Shown here: positions 9,037 to 17,445 of the stretch, in pieces | Numbering within the stretch: position 1 is the stretch's first letter | How the letters are laid out: each line of letters begins with the position of its first letter | Assembly: GCA_963696315.1 (NCBI GenBank) | Contig: CAVOJU010000005.1 | Coordinates: forward strand, 62,001-126,000 | Direction of reading: 5' to 3' | Source: CAWKEY01 sp963696315 | Lineage (GTDB): Bacteria > Pseudomonadota > Gammaproteobacteria > Methylococcales > Methylomonadaceae | Length of the DNA stretch: 64,000 nucleotides | Made by a program: the position numbers and the translations under genes | Notes under the pieces: model-generated | Databases searched by the model: none | What the model saw: only the letters and a program-made list of their open reading frames with translations | What the model was told of the DNA's origin: nothing

Positions 9037-9779
9037 TAGCTTACGGCCAGTAAAAATTGATGCAACTTGTTGATCGTGCTTCTGAACAACAAATAAGACC
9101 GGTCTGCGCGCTGTTGATAAAGCCTGGCCATCTCCGGCAGGGCCTGCCGAGTATCGTCCTCGGCCATGGCCAGCAGCGCTGGATAAAAATCCCAGACCAG
9201 CAACTTGCTTAAATCGCTTGCCAAATCCAGATTACTGGATAAAAGCGCTTCATCATCGCTGCAAAACCCGCAATCCGGCAGCCAAGTCAGCAAATCGCCC
9301 TGCAACAGGCTTTGCAGCAAGTTGGCACGCTCCCGCCCATCGCTGGATAAAGCCAGCGCCAATTGCCGGCGCAACGCATTGATCGACACCTCCCGCCAGT
9401 TCTCTATGCCCATGCGACGGGAAAAGCTGCGCGCCACCAGCTTTTCCATCGACAAATACCAGTTCTCATAAAGCGGCAAGCCATCGGCGCGCGCCAATAA
9501 ATCCACCAGCCGCTGGGTAAGCGATTGCCTGCCGCCGCCCCGGCCCAGCCAGCGCGCCCGCACTTCGCCGTTTTTTTCCAAAAACAGCAGATTGATGCCG
9601 GTATCCGCACATGCCAGCAGCGCGGACATCGACCATTCCACCACGCCTTTACAGACCACGCGCGAAATCCGCGACAACGGAAACAACTGATCAGCCTTGT
9701 CCGGCACTACCACGCGCAAGGCCGGCTCATCCAGCACCACCCGGCAACCGGGCGAACCATCAATATACAAAGGCCGCAT
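9036..9779 (-). CDS. Divergent Cas1-like protein lacking catalytic residues
   Basis: A 247-residue protein whose first about 80 residues match the beta-rich N-terminal domain of Cas1: LYIDGSPGCRVVLDEPALRV, then LFPLSRISRVVCKG, and then LLACADTGINLLFLEKNG. The C-terminal domain is helical but short and has none of the three catalytic motifs found in the neighbouring Cas1 (GFEGAA, GFFHD, DLMEPLRP). It should not cut or integrate DNA by itself. It may be a structural partner of its own Cas2 or of the active Cas1, or a decaying copy. Against decay, it is intact, keeps a close one-base overlap with cas2 and has no frameshift, in a region where frameshifts are common. Confidence 0.75.
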   Translation of the reverse strand: MRPLYIDGSPGCRVVLDEPALRVVVPDKADQLFPLSRISRVVCKGVVEWSMSALLACADTGINLLFLEKNGEVRARWLGRGGGRQSLTQRLVDLLARADGLPLYENWYLSMEKLVARSFSRRMGIENWREVSINALRRQLALALSSDGRERANLLQSLLQGDLLTWLPDCGFCSDDEALLSSNLDLASDLSKLLVWDFYPALLAMAEDDTRQALPEMARLYQQRADRSYLLFRSTINKLHQFLLAVS

Positions 9780-9852
9780 TGACCCTCCTTCCAGTCAAGC
9801 ATTGCAGATGCGAGCCGCAAGCTGTTTTGTTGATAACTATTTAAGCTAGATT

Positions 9853-9933
9853 GTCATTCCGAGCATAGCGAGGAATCTAAAGGCTAAGCCTTATTCCGGC
9901 GCGTAAAAGATTTCTCCCGATGGTCGAAATGAC
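9853..9933. repeat. Palindromic intergenic element, second type
   Basis: Starts GTCATTCCGAGC and ends GGTCGAAATGAC, giving near-perfect terminal inverted repeats (GTCATTCCGA against GTCATTTCGA). It is about 81 bases long and AT-moderate. It differs from the GTGGGAGCGACGCC family that fills the rest of the island. It looks like a small REP or MITE-type element. Confidence 0.6.
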
Positions 9934-9998
9934 AGCACAATTTTTGCGAGAAAACGCTGAATAGTTAAATATGTTAAAACCATTTGTTAGAGCCATTT

Positions 9999-10075
9999 GT
10001 AGGAGCGACGCCCTCGTCGCGACAAGCCCAAGCTTCTGCGAAGCTATTAATCGCGACGTGGGCGTCGCTCCCACC
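9999..10075. repeat. REP palindrome pair 1
   Basis: Two REP copies in inverted order around a short spacer: GTAGGAGCGACGCCCTCGTC at the left and GCGACGTGGGCGTCGCTCCC at the right. It lies between the two cas1-type genes, just after the end of canonical cas1. Confidence 0.85.
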
Positions 10076-10093
10076 AGGCCGCACCAGCCCACC

Positions 10094-11050
10094 TCAAGTC
10101 TCAGCCGCCATCGCCTGATAGCGCTTGGCCAGTGCATAACCATAGCGCCTTAACAAACGCCGCGCCGCAGCTGCCTGCGATTCATAGCAGCCATAAAAAC
10201 TTTGCCGACCGGCTTTATTCATCTGGCAGCGGCCGTTGTCATCGCTGAAATGCTCGCTGCGTAACTGACGATCCCGGAACATCTGCCACACCCAGCGATC
10301 CATCAGGGGCCGCAGGGGCTCCATCAGATCGCAGGCCAAAGACTCCCGGCCAAAGCTGACATCATGAAAAAACCCCAGCATCGCATCCAGCCCCACGGTA
10401 TGACAGGCGCGCACCGCATCGTAATGCAGCAGGGTATAACCCAGCGACAAACAAGCATTCACCGGGTCCGGCGGCGGGCGTTTTTTACGGCCGTTAAAGT
10501 TCAGCGAATCCGCAAACAACTGCGTAAAGCCGGAAAAATAGGCGGCTGCCGCTGCGCCTTCGAAACCGCGTAAACTGGCCAGGGAGATTTCAAAACTGTC
10601 CTCGCGCAACTGGCCGATAATCCCGTTTAAAGTCTGCAAGGCCGACAGCAGCGGATAGCGCAAATCCGCCCTGGCCGCCAGCGCATCGCGCAACAAACGC
10701 TGTTGGCCGCGCACCTTGACCAGCACCAGCCAGCGCGCCAGCGGCAGGCGCAGCGCTTCATCCAGACTGGTCTGATACTGCCCCAAACGCCTTGACGTAT
10801 CGCCATGCGAACGGGCTGCCAGCATCGCCGTGGCCTCGGTATTGCGGCCGGACAACACCAGCAAGCCGATATTGCGTTCCGACAACGCCCCCAGCACCCG
10901 GCTTTCCAGTTGCACATTGCCGCGCAACACCACGCGCTCAAGCAAATGCAGCGGTACCGTGCCTTTTTTAACGCCTTCTTCATACAAGGCCAGCGCCTGT
11001 CCATCGAGCTTGACGGCCAAATTTTTTCGATCCAGATACAAACTGCTCAT
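10094..11050 (-). CDS. cas1: Cas1 integrase (canonical)
   Basis: CRISPR adaptation endonuclease/integrase, 318 residues. The N-terminal beta domain starts LYLDRKNLAVKLDG. The three metal ligands are visible: E164 in RGFEGAAAAAYF, H229 in GLDAMLGFFHD, and D241 in ESLACDLMEPLRP. Cas1 with Cas2 captures protospacers and inserts them next to the leader. Start codon 3 bases after the stop of cas2 (11054), so the pair is co-translated. Length and motifs are normal for Cas1. Confidence 0.95.
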   Translation of the reverse strand: MSSLYLDRKNLAVKLDGQALALYEEGVKKGTVPLHLLERVVLRGNVQLESRVLGALSERNIGLLVLSGRNTEATAMLAARSHGDTSRRLGQYQTSLDEALRLPLARWLVLVKVRGQQRLLRDALAARADLRYPLLSALQTLNGIIGQLREDSFEISLASLRGFEGAAAAAYFSGFTQLFADSLNFNGRKKRPPPDPVNACLSLGYTLLHYDAVRACHTVGLDAMLGFFHDVSFGRESLACDLMEPLRPLMDRWVWQMFRDRQLRSEHFSDDNGRCQMNKAGRQSFYGCYESQAAAARRLLRRYGYALAKRYQAMAAET

Positions 11051-11053
11051 GCC

Positions 11054-11338
11054 TTACCCCACATAAAAAAATGAACCATCCTGCGGACACACCGCCTTGC
11101 CCAGCGTACGAATATGCTTGGCGCCCGTCAGCTTCAGCAAAATAAAGCGATCCTCAACAGGATCAATGACCAGGCCGATCTGATCCAGCAACTGGGCTTT
11201 TTCGGCGGGCGTTAAAAAACATTCAAACACCGACTTTTGCCCGCCCGAGGCAAAACCGCGCAGCACGTACAGCGCCTTGCGCAAGCGCCGGTTACAGGAA
11301 ATATCGTATGCTGCCAGATAAAGTTGCCGATTGCTCAT
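11054..11338 (-). CDS. cas2: Cas2 (partner of canonical Cas1)
   Basis: I start at the Met of MSNRQLYLAAYDISCNRRL. A longer frame exists upstream but adds an unrelated 19-residue stretch. The result is 94 residues, the normal Cas2 length. The conserved Asp is in YDIS, and FECFLTPAE is the central strand region. It structures the Cas1-Cas2 integrase complex. Directly followed by cas1. Confidence 0.9.
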   Translation of the reverse strand: MSNRQLYLAAYDISCNRRLRKALYVLRGFASGGQKSVFECFLTPAEKAQLLDQIGLVIDPVEDRFILLKLTGAKHIRTLGKAVCPQDGSFFYVG

Positions 11339-11470
11339 GGCAGCACAATACAGCGGGAAAGCTTTCTTGGCTGGACTGACAAGCTTGTCAGCCATGGCGT
11401 CCAGTGAAATTGCTGGTGGCAGCTATTTGAGGGAGCTGTTTTGAGGAGGTTATTTTTTGGGAGGTTGTTT

Positions 11471-11515
11471 TGTGGGAGCGACGCCTACGTCGCGGTTAAA
11501 GTGCGTCGCTCCCGG
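11471..11515. repeat. REP element 2
   Basis: A GTGGGAGCGACGCCTACGTC copy with a partial inverted copy (GCGTCGCTCCC). It lies between the RHH antitoxin gene and cas2. Confidence 0.8.
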
Positions 11516-11542
11516 TGCGTTAATTTGTCGTGAAAAGCATCT

Positions 11543-11779
11543 CTACAACTCATCCCCCGGGAGCGGCTGGCGTTTGGCGACTTTATTCAGAATGGATTCG
11601 AATGCCGCTTTATCGGCGCGTTGCGCCCGGGCTTGCAAATACTCTTCTGTGGCAATTGCCGAAACTTTTTCCGCCACTGCACTGGCGATGAACTGGTTGA
11701 TGGAAACACCTTCTTTTTGGGCAAGTTCTTTAATATGCCGGTGTACGGAATCCGGCAACCGCAGACTTAATGCGCTCAT
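11543..11779 (-). CDS. Ribbon-helix-helix antitoxin
   Basis: A 78-residue protein with the HicB/CopG-like pattern LSLRLPDSVHRHIKELAQKE followed by GVSINQFIASAVAEKVSA, which matches strand-helix-helix DNA-binding antitoxins. It overlaps the PIN-domain gene upstream by 4 bases (ATGA), giving a toxin-first order. It probably binds the PIN toxin and represses their shared promoter near 12190-12330. Confidence 0.8.
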   Translation of the reverse strand: MSALSLRLPDSVHRHIKELAQKEGVSINQFIASAVAEKVSAIATEEYLQARAQRADKAAFESILNKVAKRQPLPGDEL

Positions 11780-12189
11780 GTTAATCGCTCCAGCAAGGTT
11801 TTTGGGGTAATTGCTTCAACACCGAATTTATCGGTGCCGGCAAAATCTTTCAAATTGTGAGTGACAATGGTGTCAACCTGACCAGCCGCCGCCAACTCAA
11901 GAACCAGATCATCCTTGGCATCCGGTAGATAAGGTCGCCATAAAAAATATACTTTCTGGTGTTGACTAAACGCGCAAAGGTTATCCAACACTGTTTCTAT
12001 TTCGGCATTGTCCAGGCCGAGTAGTGACTGCTTGCGCTTCAAAACATCTTCATATTCAAACAACAATGGTGTTGATAGCACCATTTGTAAATGTCCTGCT
12101 GCTAAATGTTGCAGTATTTTAAACGATGCGCCACTGGCCGAGTAAAGACCCGCGAACAGAACATTGGTGTCCATAACAATTCTTATCAT
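11776..12189 (-). CDS. PIN-domain toxin
   Basis: About 137 residues from the chosen start MIRIVMDTNVLFAGL; a longer start 10 codons upstream is possible. The acidic PIN residues are visible: D in VMDTN, E in LFEYEDVL, and D in PDAKDDLVLELA. The family (COG1569-like 'putative toxin-antitoxin toxin component') is made of Mg-dependent RNases. It is coupled to the RHH antitoxin and lies at the trailer end of the CRISPR array. Confidence 0.8.
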   Translation of the reverse strand: MIRIVMDTNVLFAGLYSASGASFKILQHLAAGHLQMVLSTPLLFEYEDVLKRKQSLLGLDNAEIETVLDNLCAFSQHQKVYFLWRPYLPDAKDDLVLELAAAGQVDTIVTHNLKDFAGTDKFGVEAITPKTLLERLT

Positions 12190-12916
12190 ACCGTATACAG
12201 TATCATGAATTGAGTGCAAGTAAAAAGATGAGGATTACAGGTAACTTTGTTGTAACTATTCAGCGCTTTCTCGCAAGATGCTTGATTATGCTGTCATTTC
12301 GACACTTGACTCAAATAGCACCGGGAAAATATTAGTTTTAATCCCTTCTTAATAAGGTCTCTGATTTATAGACTGAATTGCACTTGCAATCAGCTTGCTA
12401 ATTCCAGTCTTAATCCCTTCTTAATAAGGTCTCTGATTTATAGCACATAAAAGGTCATGGTGTTAAACTTCTTTAGGTCTTAATCCCTTCTTAATAAGGT
12501 CTCTGATTTATAGAATTATTGTAATGTAACTACTGCTCGTGGTTTTGTGTCTTAATCCCTTCTTAATAAGGTCTCTGATTTATAGTTAAAAGCATACATT
12601 AATAATCCAGCGGTTATAAGTCTTAATCCCTTCTTAATAAGGTCTCTGATTTATAGCCCCAACAAGCCCGATCAGTTCAAACCTAGTGCCGTCTTAATCC
12701 CTTCTTAATAAGGTCTCTGATTTATAGCGGTGACACTCACCATCAATGCACCATTTCCGTCTTAATCCCTTCTTAATAAGGTCTCTGATTTATAGATATA
12801 CAGTGCAAGCAATAAAACAGTGAGCACTGTGTCTTAATCCCTTCTTAATAAGGTCTCTGATTTATAGAAAAAAGGTAATGAATTTACCAAGCGCTAAGAT
12901 GTCTTAATCCCTTCTA

Positions 12917-14119
12917 CTCCCAACTGATCCAAAAAACGTGTATCTTTAAGTTGCTGAAATATCAACTTTAAGGAGGAGGCATGATTCGCAGACTACGCCT
13001 TCAGCGCCTGGCGCCTCACGATCAGGAAGCTTGGCAGAAGCAGTATTACGGCCATCAAAAGCATTGGCAGCGGAGACGGCTTTTGGCACTGAAAGCCATT
13101 TGGGATGGGCAGAACCTGTCCGAAGTGTGTCGCGAACACCAAGTCCGTCGGCAGACCCTGGTGTATTGGCTCGACAGCTATTTACACGGCGGCTTTGCTA
13201 AATTGCTTGAGCGCGCGCCGGTGCAGCGTGAGCAGCGCTTGTCTGCACAGCGCCAACGTATCGTGCGATACATGATGCTGCATAAAACCCCGGCTGATTA
13301 TGGTATCGACAGCTATCAATGGACGGCAGGCCGCATGCGCACAGTGATTGAGCAAAAATGGCACATCCAAGTAAGCAACGCTCGGTTGTATCAATTGTTC
13401 GCCCAATGGGGCCTGTCGTTACAAAAAGTGCACCGCGACTATGGTCCTGCCAATGCCCGCGCACAGGCTGAATTTATCGCCGACTTTAAAAAAAACGGCA
13501 CAAATCAGTGAAGATACTGCCTTGATTGCCCTCGATGAATTTGCGGTGCAGAGTGTGCCGTACACACATTACGCGTGGGCTCAGAAAAACACCAAGCCCA
13601 AGATAACGAGTGATGAGCGGCACCGGCAAAAACTGAACGGCTTCCTGACCGTTGATGTACAACGCGGAACCACGCGTGTTGACTTTAACAGCTAAAAGTA
13701 CCACTGAAGAAGCCGTCATGATCGTCGTCCTCAACGTGTTGCTGTACCTGCAAAAAGGCTTCAAGCAGTTAACCTTTTTGTTGGATAACGCCAGAATTCA
13801 CGGCAAGCGAATGGAAACCGGCGTACATGAGTTACTTGCCGAAATCGGCCGGCAGGTGGTCCTGCCAGAGTTTAGCCTGAGCTTTTGGCATACGCCCAGT
13901 TATTCGCCTCGGCTCAATCCGGCTGAGTATGTGATTCACGAAGTACGGCGAAACGGTTTATATCATGTGCCCTGTACAATAACCGTGCGCGAAAAGGCTG
14001 AGCGCATTCAAACTCAACTGGCACGTAGTTCGCCCATGACCGATTGGCAAATGCGCAGGCTAATCGACTTTATAGGGCGCTCTAAAGTTAAACGGTTTTA
14101 GGGTAAGAAGGGATACTTG
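12917..14119 (+). mobile_element. IS630-family element, copy 1, inserted in CRISPR repeat 9
   Basis: Left end CTCCCAACTGATCC after a target TA at 12915-12916; right end near GGGTAAGAAGGG before TA at 14120-14121. It cuts repeat 9 after its first 14 bases. Compared with copy 2, one T is missing at the left junction and about six bases (ATACTT) are added at the right end, so the termini have decayed or were repaired badly. IS630 elements insert at TA and duplicate it. Confidence 0.9.
12981..14101 (+). pseudogene. IS630 transposase, copy 1 (recoding site plus lesion)
   Basis: A DDE transposase in three pieces. The first 176 residues (helix-turn-helix, LSEVCREHQVRRQTLVYWL) end just after an A8 run at 13487-13494. 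The second piece, in the +1 frame, carries the first catalytic Asp (ALIALDEFAVQSV). The third carries LLDNARIHGK and NPAEYVIHEV with the remaining D and E. The A8 shift occurs in both IS copies and is probably programmed. The second shift, an extra base in AACAGCTAAAAG near 13690, creates a stop in this copy only, so this copy is likely dead. A strong ribosome site (AAGGAGGAGG) precedes the ATG. Confidence 0.88.
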
Positions 14120-14193
14120 TAATAAGGTCTCTGATTTATAGGTATAAACAGTATCATCATCAATCAATCGCCGTCAGTCTTAATCCCTTCTTA

Positions 14194-15389
14194 CTCCCAA
14201 CTGATCCAAAAAACGTGTATCTTTAAGTTGCTGAAATATCAACTTTAAGGAGGAGGCATGATTCGCAGACTACGCCTTCAGCGCCTGGCGCCTCACGATC
14301 AGGAAGCTTGGCAGAAGCAGTATTACGGCCATCAAAAGCATTGGCAGCGGAGACGGCTTTTGGCACTGAAAGCCATTTGGGATGGGCAGAATCTGTCCGA
14401 AGTGTGTCGCGAACACCAAGTTCGTCGGCAGACCCTGGTGTATTGGCTCGACAGCTATTTACACGGCGGCTTTGCTAAATTGCTTGAGCGCGCGCCGGTG
14501 CAGCGGGAGCAGCGCTTGTCTGCACAGCGCCAACGTATCGTGCGATTTATGCTGCTGCATAAAACCCCGGCTGATTATGGTATCGACAGCTATCAATGGA
14601 CGGCAGGCCGCATGCGCGCAGTGATTGAGCAAAAATGGCACATCCAAGTAAGCAACGCTCGGCTGTATCAATTGTTCGCCCAATGGGGCCTGTCGTTACA
14701 AAAAGTGCACCGCGACTATGGCCCTGCCAATGCCCGGGCACAGGCTGAATTTATCGCCGACTTTAAAAAAAACGGCACAACTCAGTGAAGATACTGCCTT
14801 GATTGCCCTCGATGAATTTGCGGTGCAGAGTGTGCCGTACACACATTACGCCTGGGCTCAGAAAAATACCAAGCCCAAGATAGCGAGTGATGAGCGGCAC
14901 CGGCAAAAACTGAACGGCTTCCTGACCGTTGATGTACAACGCGGAACCACGCGTGTTGACTTTAACGTAAAAGTACCACTGAAGAAGTCGTCATGATCGT
15001 CGTACTCAACGTGTTGCTGTACCTGCAAAAAGGCTTCAAGCAGTTAACCTTTTTGCTGGATAATGCCAGAATTCACGGCAAGCGAATGGAAACCGGCGTA
15101 CATGAGTTACTTGCCGAAATCGGCCGGCAGGTGGTCCTGCCAGAGTTTAGCCTGAGCTTTTGGCATACGCCCAGTTATTCGCCTCAGCTCAATCCGGCTG
15201 AGTATGTGATTCACGAAGTACGGCGAAACGGTTTATATCATGTGCCCTGTACAATAACCGTGCGCGAAAAGGCTGAGCGCATTCAAACTCAACTGGCACG
15301 TAGTTCGCCCATGACCGATTTGCAAATGCGCAGGCTAATCGACTTTATAGGGCGCTCTAAAGTTAAACGGTTTTAGGGTAAGAAGGGAG
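14194..15389 (+). mobile_element. IS630-family element, copy 2, inserted in CRISPR repeat 10
   Basis: A 1196-bp element flanked by exact TA duplications (14192-14193 and 15390-15391). The left end is CTCCCAACTGATCC and the inverted right end is CTCCCTTCTTACCC, 10 of 14 matching. Insertion is at the TA in the middle of the near-palindrome CCTTCTTAATAAGG inside repeat 10, the same point as copy 1 in repeat 9. Removing element plus one TA restores a perfect 37-bp repeat. Confidence 0.95.
14258..15376 (+). pseudogene. IS630 transposase, copy 2 (recoding site plus lesion)
   Basis: Same three-part layout as copy 1: an N-terminal 176 residues ending past an A8 run, a +1-frame middle with LDEFAVQSV, and a C-terminal part with LLDNARIHGK and NPAEYVIHEV. 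Nucleotide identity with copy 1 is very high; only scattered changes are seen. The A8 site is identical. The second shift differs: here one A seems to be missing from GTAAAAGTACC near 14970, so the middle frame ends at a stop near 14996. Either both copies are inactivated at the same spot in different ways, or the region needs a second recoding event. Confidence 0.87.
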
Positions 15390-16069
15390 TAATAAGGTCT
15401 CTGATTTATAGGCTGTTAAGAGCTTTGGAAGAGCTGAAAAAATCCAGGTCTTAATCCCTTCTTAATAAGGTCTCTGATTTATAGAGATCATGTTAATGAA
15501 GTAATCTAAAGCTGTTACTACGTCTTAATCCCTTCTTAATAAGGTCTCTGATTTATAGATCTGCATTAAGTCAATGATCATGCCATAACACTAAAGTCTT
15601 AATCCCTTCTTAATAAGGTCTCTGATTTATAGGTTTACAGTAAAGCACTGTGAATTGTGCAGCGTAAGTCTTAATCCCTTCTTAATAAGGTCTCTGATTT
15701 ATAGCATCTAAGCGAATGAAAAACACACATGATAAACTATGTCTTAATCCCTTCTTAATAAGGTCTCTGATTTATAGAGATGCATTAATGCAGATATTGT
15801 ATAGCCGTAAACAATGCGTCTTAATCCCTTCTTAATAAGGTCTCTGATTTATAGCGATAAATGCATGTAATCTCAAATGACAGTCAAGAATTTGTCTTAA
15901 TCCCTTCTTAATAAGGTCTCTGATTTATAGGTCTATGAGCTTAATGCATGAACAATTAAAGCTAGTCTTAATCCCTTCTTAATAAGGTCTCTGATTTATA
16001 GTATCTAATCTGCATACATAGTGACAAAATTTGTCTTAATCCCTTCTTAATAAGGTCTCTGATTTATAG

Positions 16070-16142
16070 TGCTCGGCATTTATTTCTCCTGGTTTTCAGT
16101 AGGTTATAGGGGTGGTTGACAGGATTTTGCATTTTTAAAAAG
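16070..16142 (-). promoter_or_regulatory. Inferred CRISPR leader
   Basis: About 73 AT-rich bases between the last repeat and the start-distal end of the Card1-like gene. By the repeat orientation this is the leader side. On the minus strand a TATAAC stands about 36 bases before the first repeat and could be a -10 box; I see no convincing -35 box. The leader is short, so transcription may also read in from the CARF gene. Confidence 0.5.
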
Positions 16143-17282
16143 TTATCTCTCATGGGTCAGCCAGTTTTGTAAATGTTGCTGCAAATCACGCAGTCTGGTA
16201 TGGCAACACAGTTCAATTTTAAGCTCTTTAGCCCGGGCCCGGCTGGCTTTATCAAGTTGATTAAAACTAATCAGCATGGCCCGGCCTTGCAGGCCTCCCA
16301 TCAAGTCGCGGAGGCTGTCCAGTTTATACAATACATCCGCGTCTTTGTCTTCCTTAAATTGCCTGGTTTTACATTCTAGCAGATGCAGGCGGTTGGCTTT
16401 GATCAGGCCGATGTCAATTTCGTTTTTGACCACCGCGTGCTGCCCGGCCGGCTGCCGTTTGAGGTTAATATTGCAGGCGAGATCCTGCAGGTCGAGGGTT
16501 TTTTTCAAGTTAAGGCACAGGGCGTAGGTATGCATTTCCAGCCAGCCGCCGTTGGCGGTAAAGCGGGCGCTTTCATCGGCAAAACGCAGGCTGTGGCCAT
16601 TGATTGTGCACAGTCCCTTATCTTCAAACAACTCCAACAATTTCCATAAATCTGGATTAGTACGTGGTCCGGCTTCAATTTCAATGGTTAATCGGGGGTT
16701 ATCGGCTTTTTGTGCCAGATAATTGAGCGTGCCCAGTTCGTCGGCATAGCGATTAAAGTCTGATAAAAGCTGTTGGGTTAATTCCCGAATGGGCTGTTTG
16801 ACGCCGCTGCGATCGAGTTTGTCTACCGGGCTGCCATAAGCCATCAGGTAGTCTTCAAGCTTTAAGCGGTCGGACAAATCCACGTCCGGCAGTTTGGGCG
16901 AGAGCCAGATCAGGCGATCGTGTTCGGGATGGACGTAAAAAACCGGCAGCCCACAACTGCGAAAGGCCTCGTAGGCGGCAATGCTCATCAGTTTGGTGCC
17001 GCCGGTGGCATTGAGGGCAATGCCGCCGTCCGGATAGCGGGTGAGCAGCAAGTCCTCCACTTGCTCCCTGATGCGATCGGCATCCCAGGGATTGTCGAGC
17101 TGACAGCGCTCGACGCTGATGCCGCGCGGTTTGCAGATATTTTCCAGGGCTATGCTGCGTTCCTGCATGTCGCGGCTGACCAGCATGATGACTTTTTTAG
17201 GGTGCAGGCTGTCGTCGAGGATGGGCGTTAAATTGGGTATCGGCTGGGCGGATACCAGGATCAGGTGAGTGGTGATGGTCAT
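16143..17282 (-). CDS. Card1/Can2-like CARF nuclease (DUF1887-type)
   Basis: A 379-residue ancillary type III effector. Residues 1-140 are a CARF domain with the ligand loop NATGGTKLMS (91-100). A linker or winged-helix region follows. The C-terminal PD-(D/E)xK nuclease shows E249 (WLEMHTY), D290 (NEIDIGL), E303 and K305 (LLECKT). Relatives (Card1, Can2) are switched on by cyclic tetra-adenylate made by Cas10 and cut single-stranded nucleic acids. All expected catalytic residues are present and the gene has no frameshift. It is next to the array leader and ends the effector side of the locus. Confidence 0.85.
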   Translation of the reverse strand: MTITTHLILVSAQPIPNLTPILDDSLHPKKVIMLVSRDMQERSIALENICKPRGISVERCQLDNPWDADRIREQVEDLLLTRYPDGGIALNATGGTKLMSIAAYEAFRSCGLPVFYVHPEHDRLIWLSPKLPDVDLSDRLKLEDYLMAYGSPVDKLDRSGVKQPIRELTQQLLSDFNRYADELGTLNYLAQKADNPRLTIEIEAGPRTNPDLWKLLELFEDKGLCTINGHSLRFADESARFTANGGWLEMHTYALCLNLKKTLDLQDLACNINLKRQPAGQHAVVKNEIDIGLIKANRLHLLECKTRQFKEDKDADVLYKLDSLRDLMGGLQGRAMLISFNQLDKASRARAKELKIELCCHTRLRDLQQHLQNWLTHER

Positions 17283-17310
17283 GGTGATTTCTCTGTAAGG
17301 AAGTTTAGCC

Positions 17311-17416
17311 TGGTGGGAGCGACGCCTACATCGCGACTAGGAGTAACCTTGCGGGCATCGCTAGTCGCGACGTGGGCGTCGCTCCCACAGGCGCTCCCAC
17401 AGGCGTCGCTCCCACG
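17311..17416. repeat. REP cluster 3
   Basis: GTGGGAGCGACGCCTACATC, then the inverted GTCGCGACGTGGGCGTCGCT, then two partial tandem copies (AGGCGCTCCCACAGGCGTCG). It lies between the Card1-like gene and the RAYT gene. Confidence 0.85.
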
Positions 17417-17445
17417 GCTTTCGATTCCACTTCTCTTACAAGCTC

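Larger units (their letters stand above)
12335..16069 (-). CRISPR. Type III CRISPR array, 19 repeats, split by two IS630 copies
   Basis: The 37-bp repeat, on the plus strand, starts GTCTTAATCCCTTC and ends CTGATTTATAG. Repeats start at 12335, 12407, 12477, 12549, 12620, 12691, 12759, 12831, 12901 (split), 14177 (split), 15448, 15522, 15596, 15668, 15741, 15818, 15894, 15965 and 16033. Eighteen spacers of 31-40 nt are all different. The minus-strand repeat ends GGGATTAAGAC, whose last 8 bases resemble the 5' handle of type III crRNAs, so I infer transcription right to left, like the cas genes. The 12335 repeat has a C-to-T change near its end, as expected for the leader-distal repeat. Two IS630 elements are inserted inside repeats 9 and 10. 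Processing would be by Cas6 (29929-30892). Confidence 0.97.

Noticed and set aside
9036..11050. Reverse-transcriptase fused to Cas1
   Set aside because: Neither Cas1-type protein has extra length or a YxDD motif, and I saw no RT gene in the island.
12372..16032. Spacers matching sequence elsewhere in this window
   Set aside because: Reading by eye gave no match longer than a few bases; a computed search would be needed to be sure.
12335..16069. Three separate CRISPR arrays
   Set aside because: Repeat and spacer phase is continuous once the two IS630 elements are removed, so it is one array.
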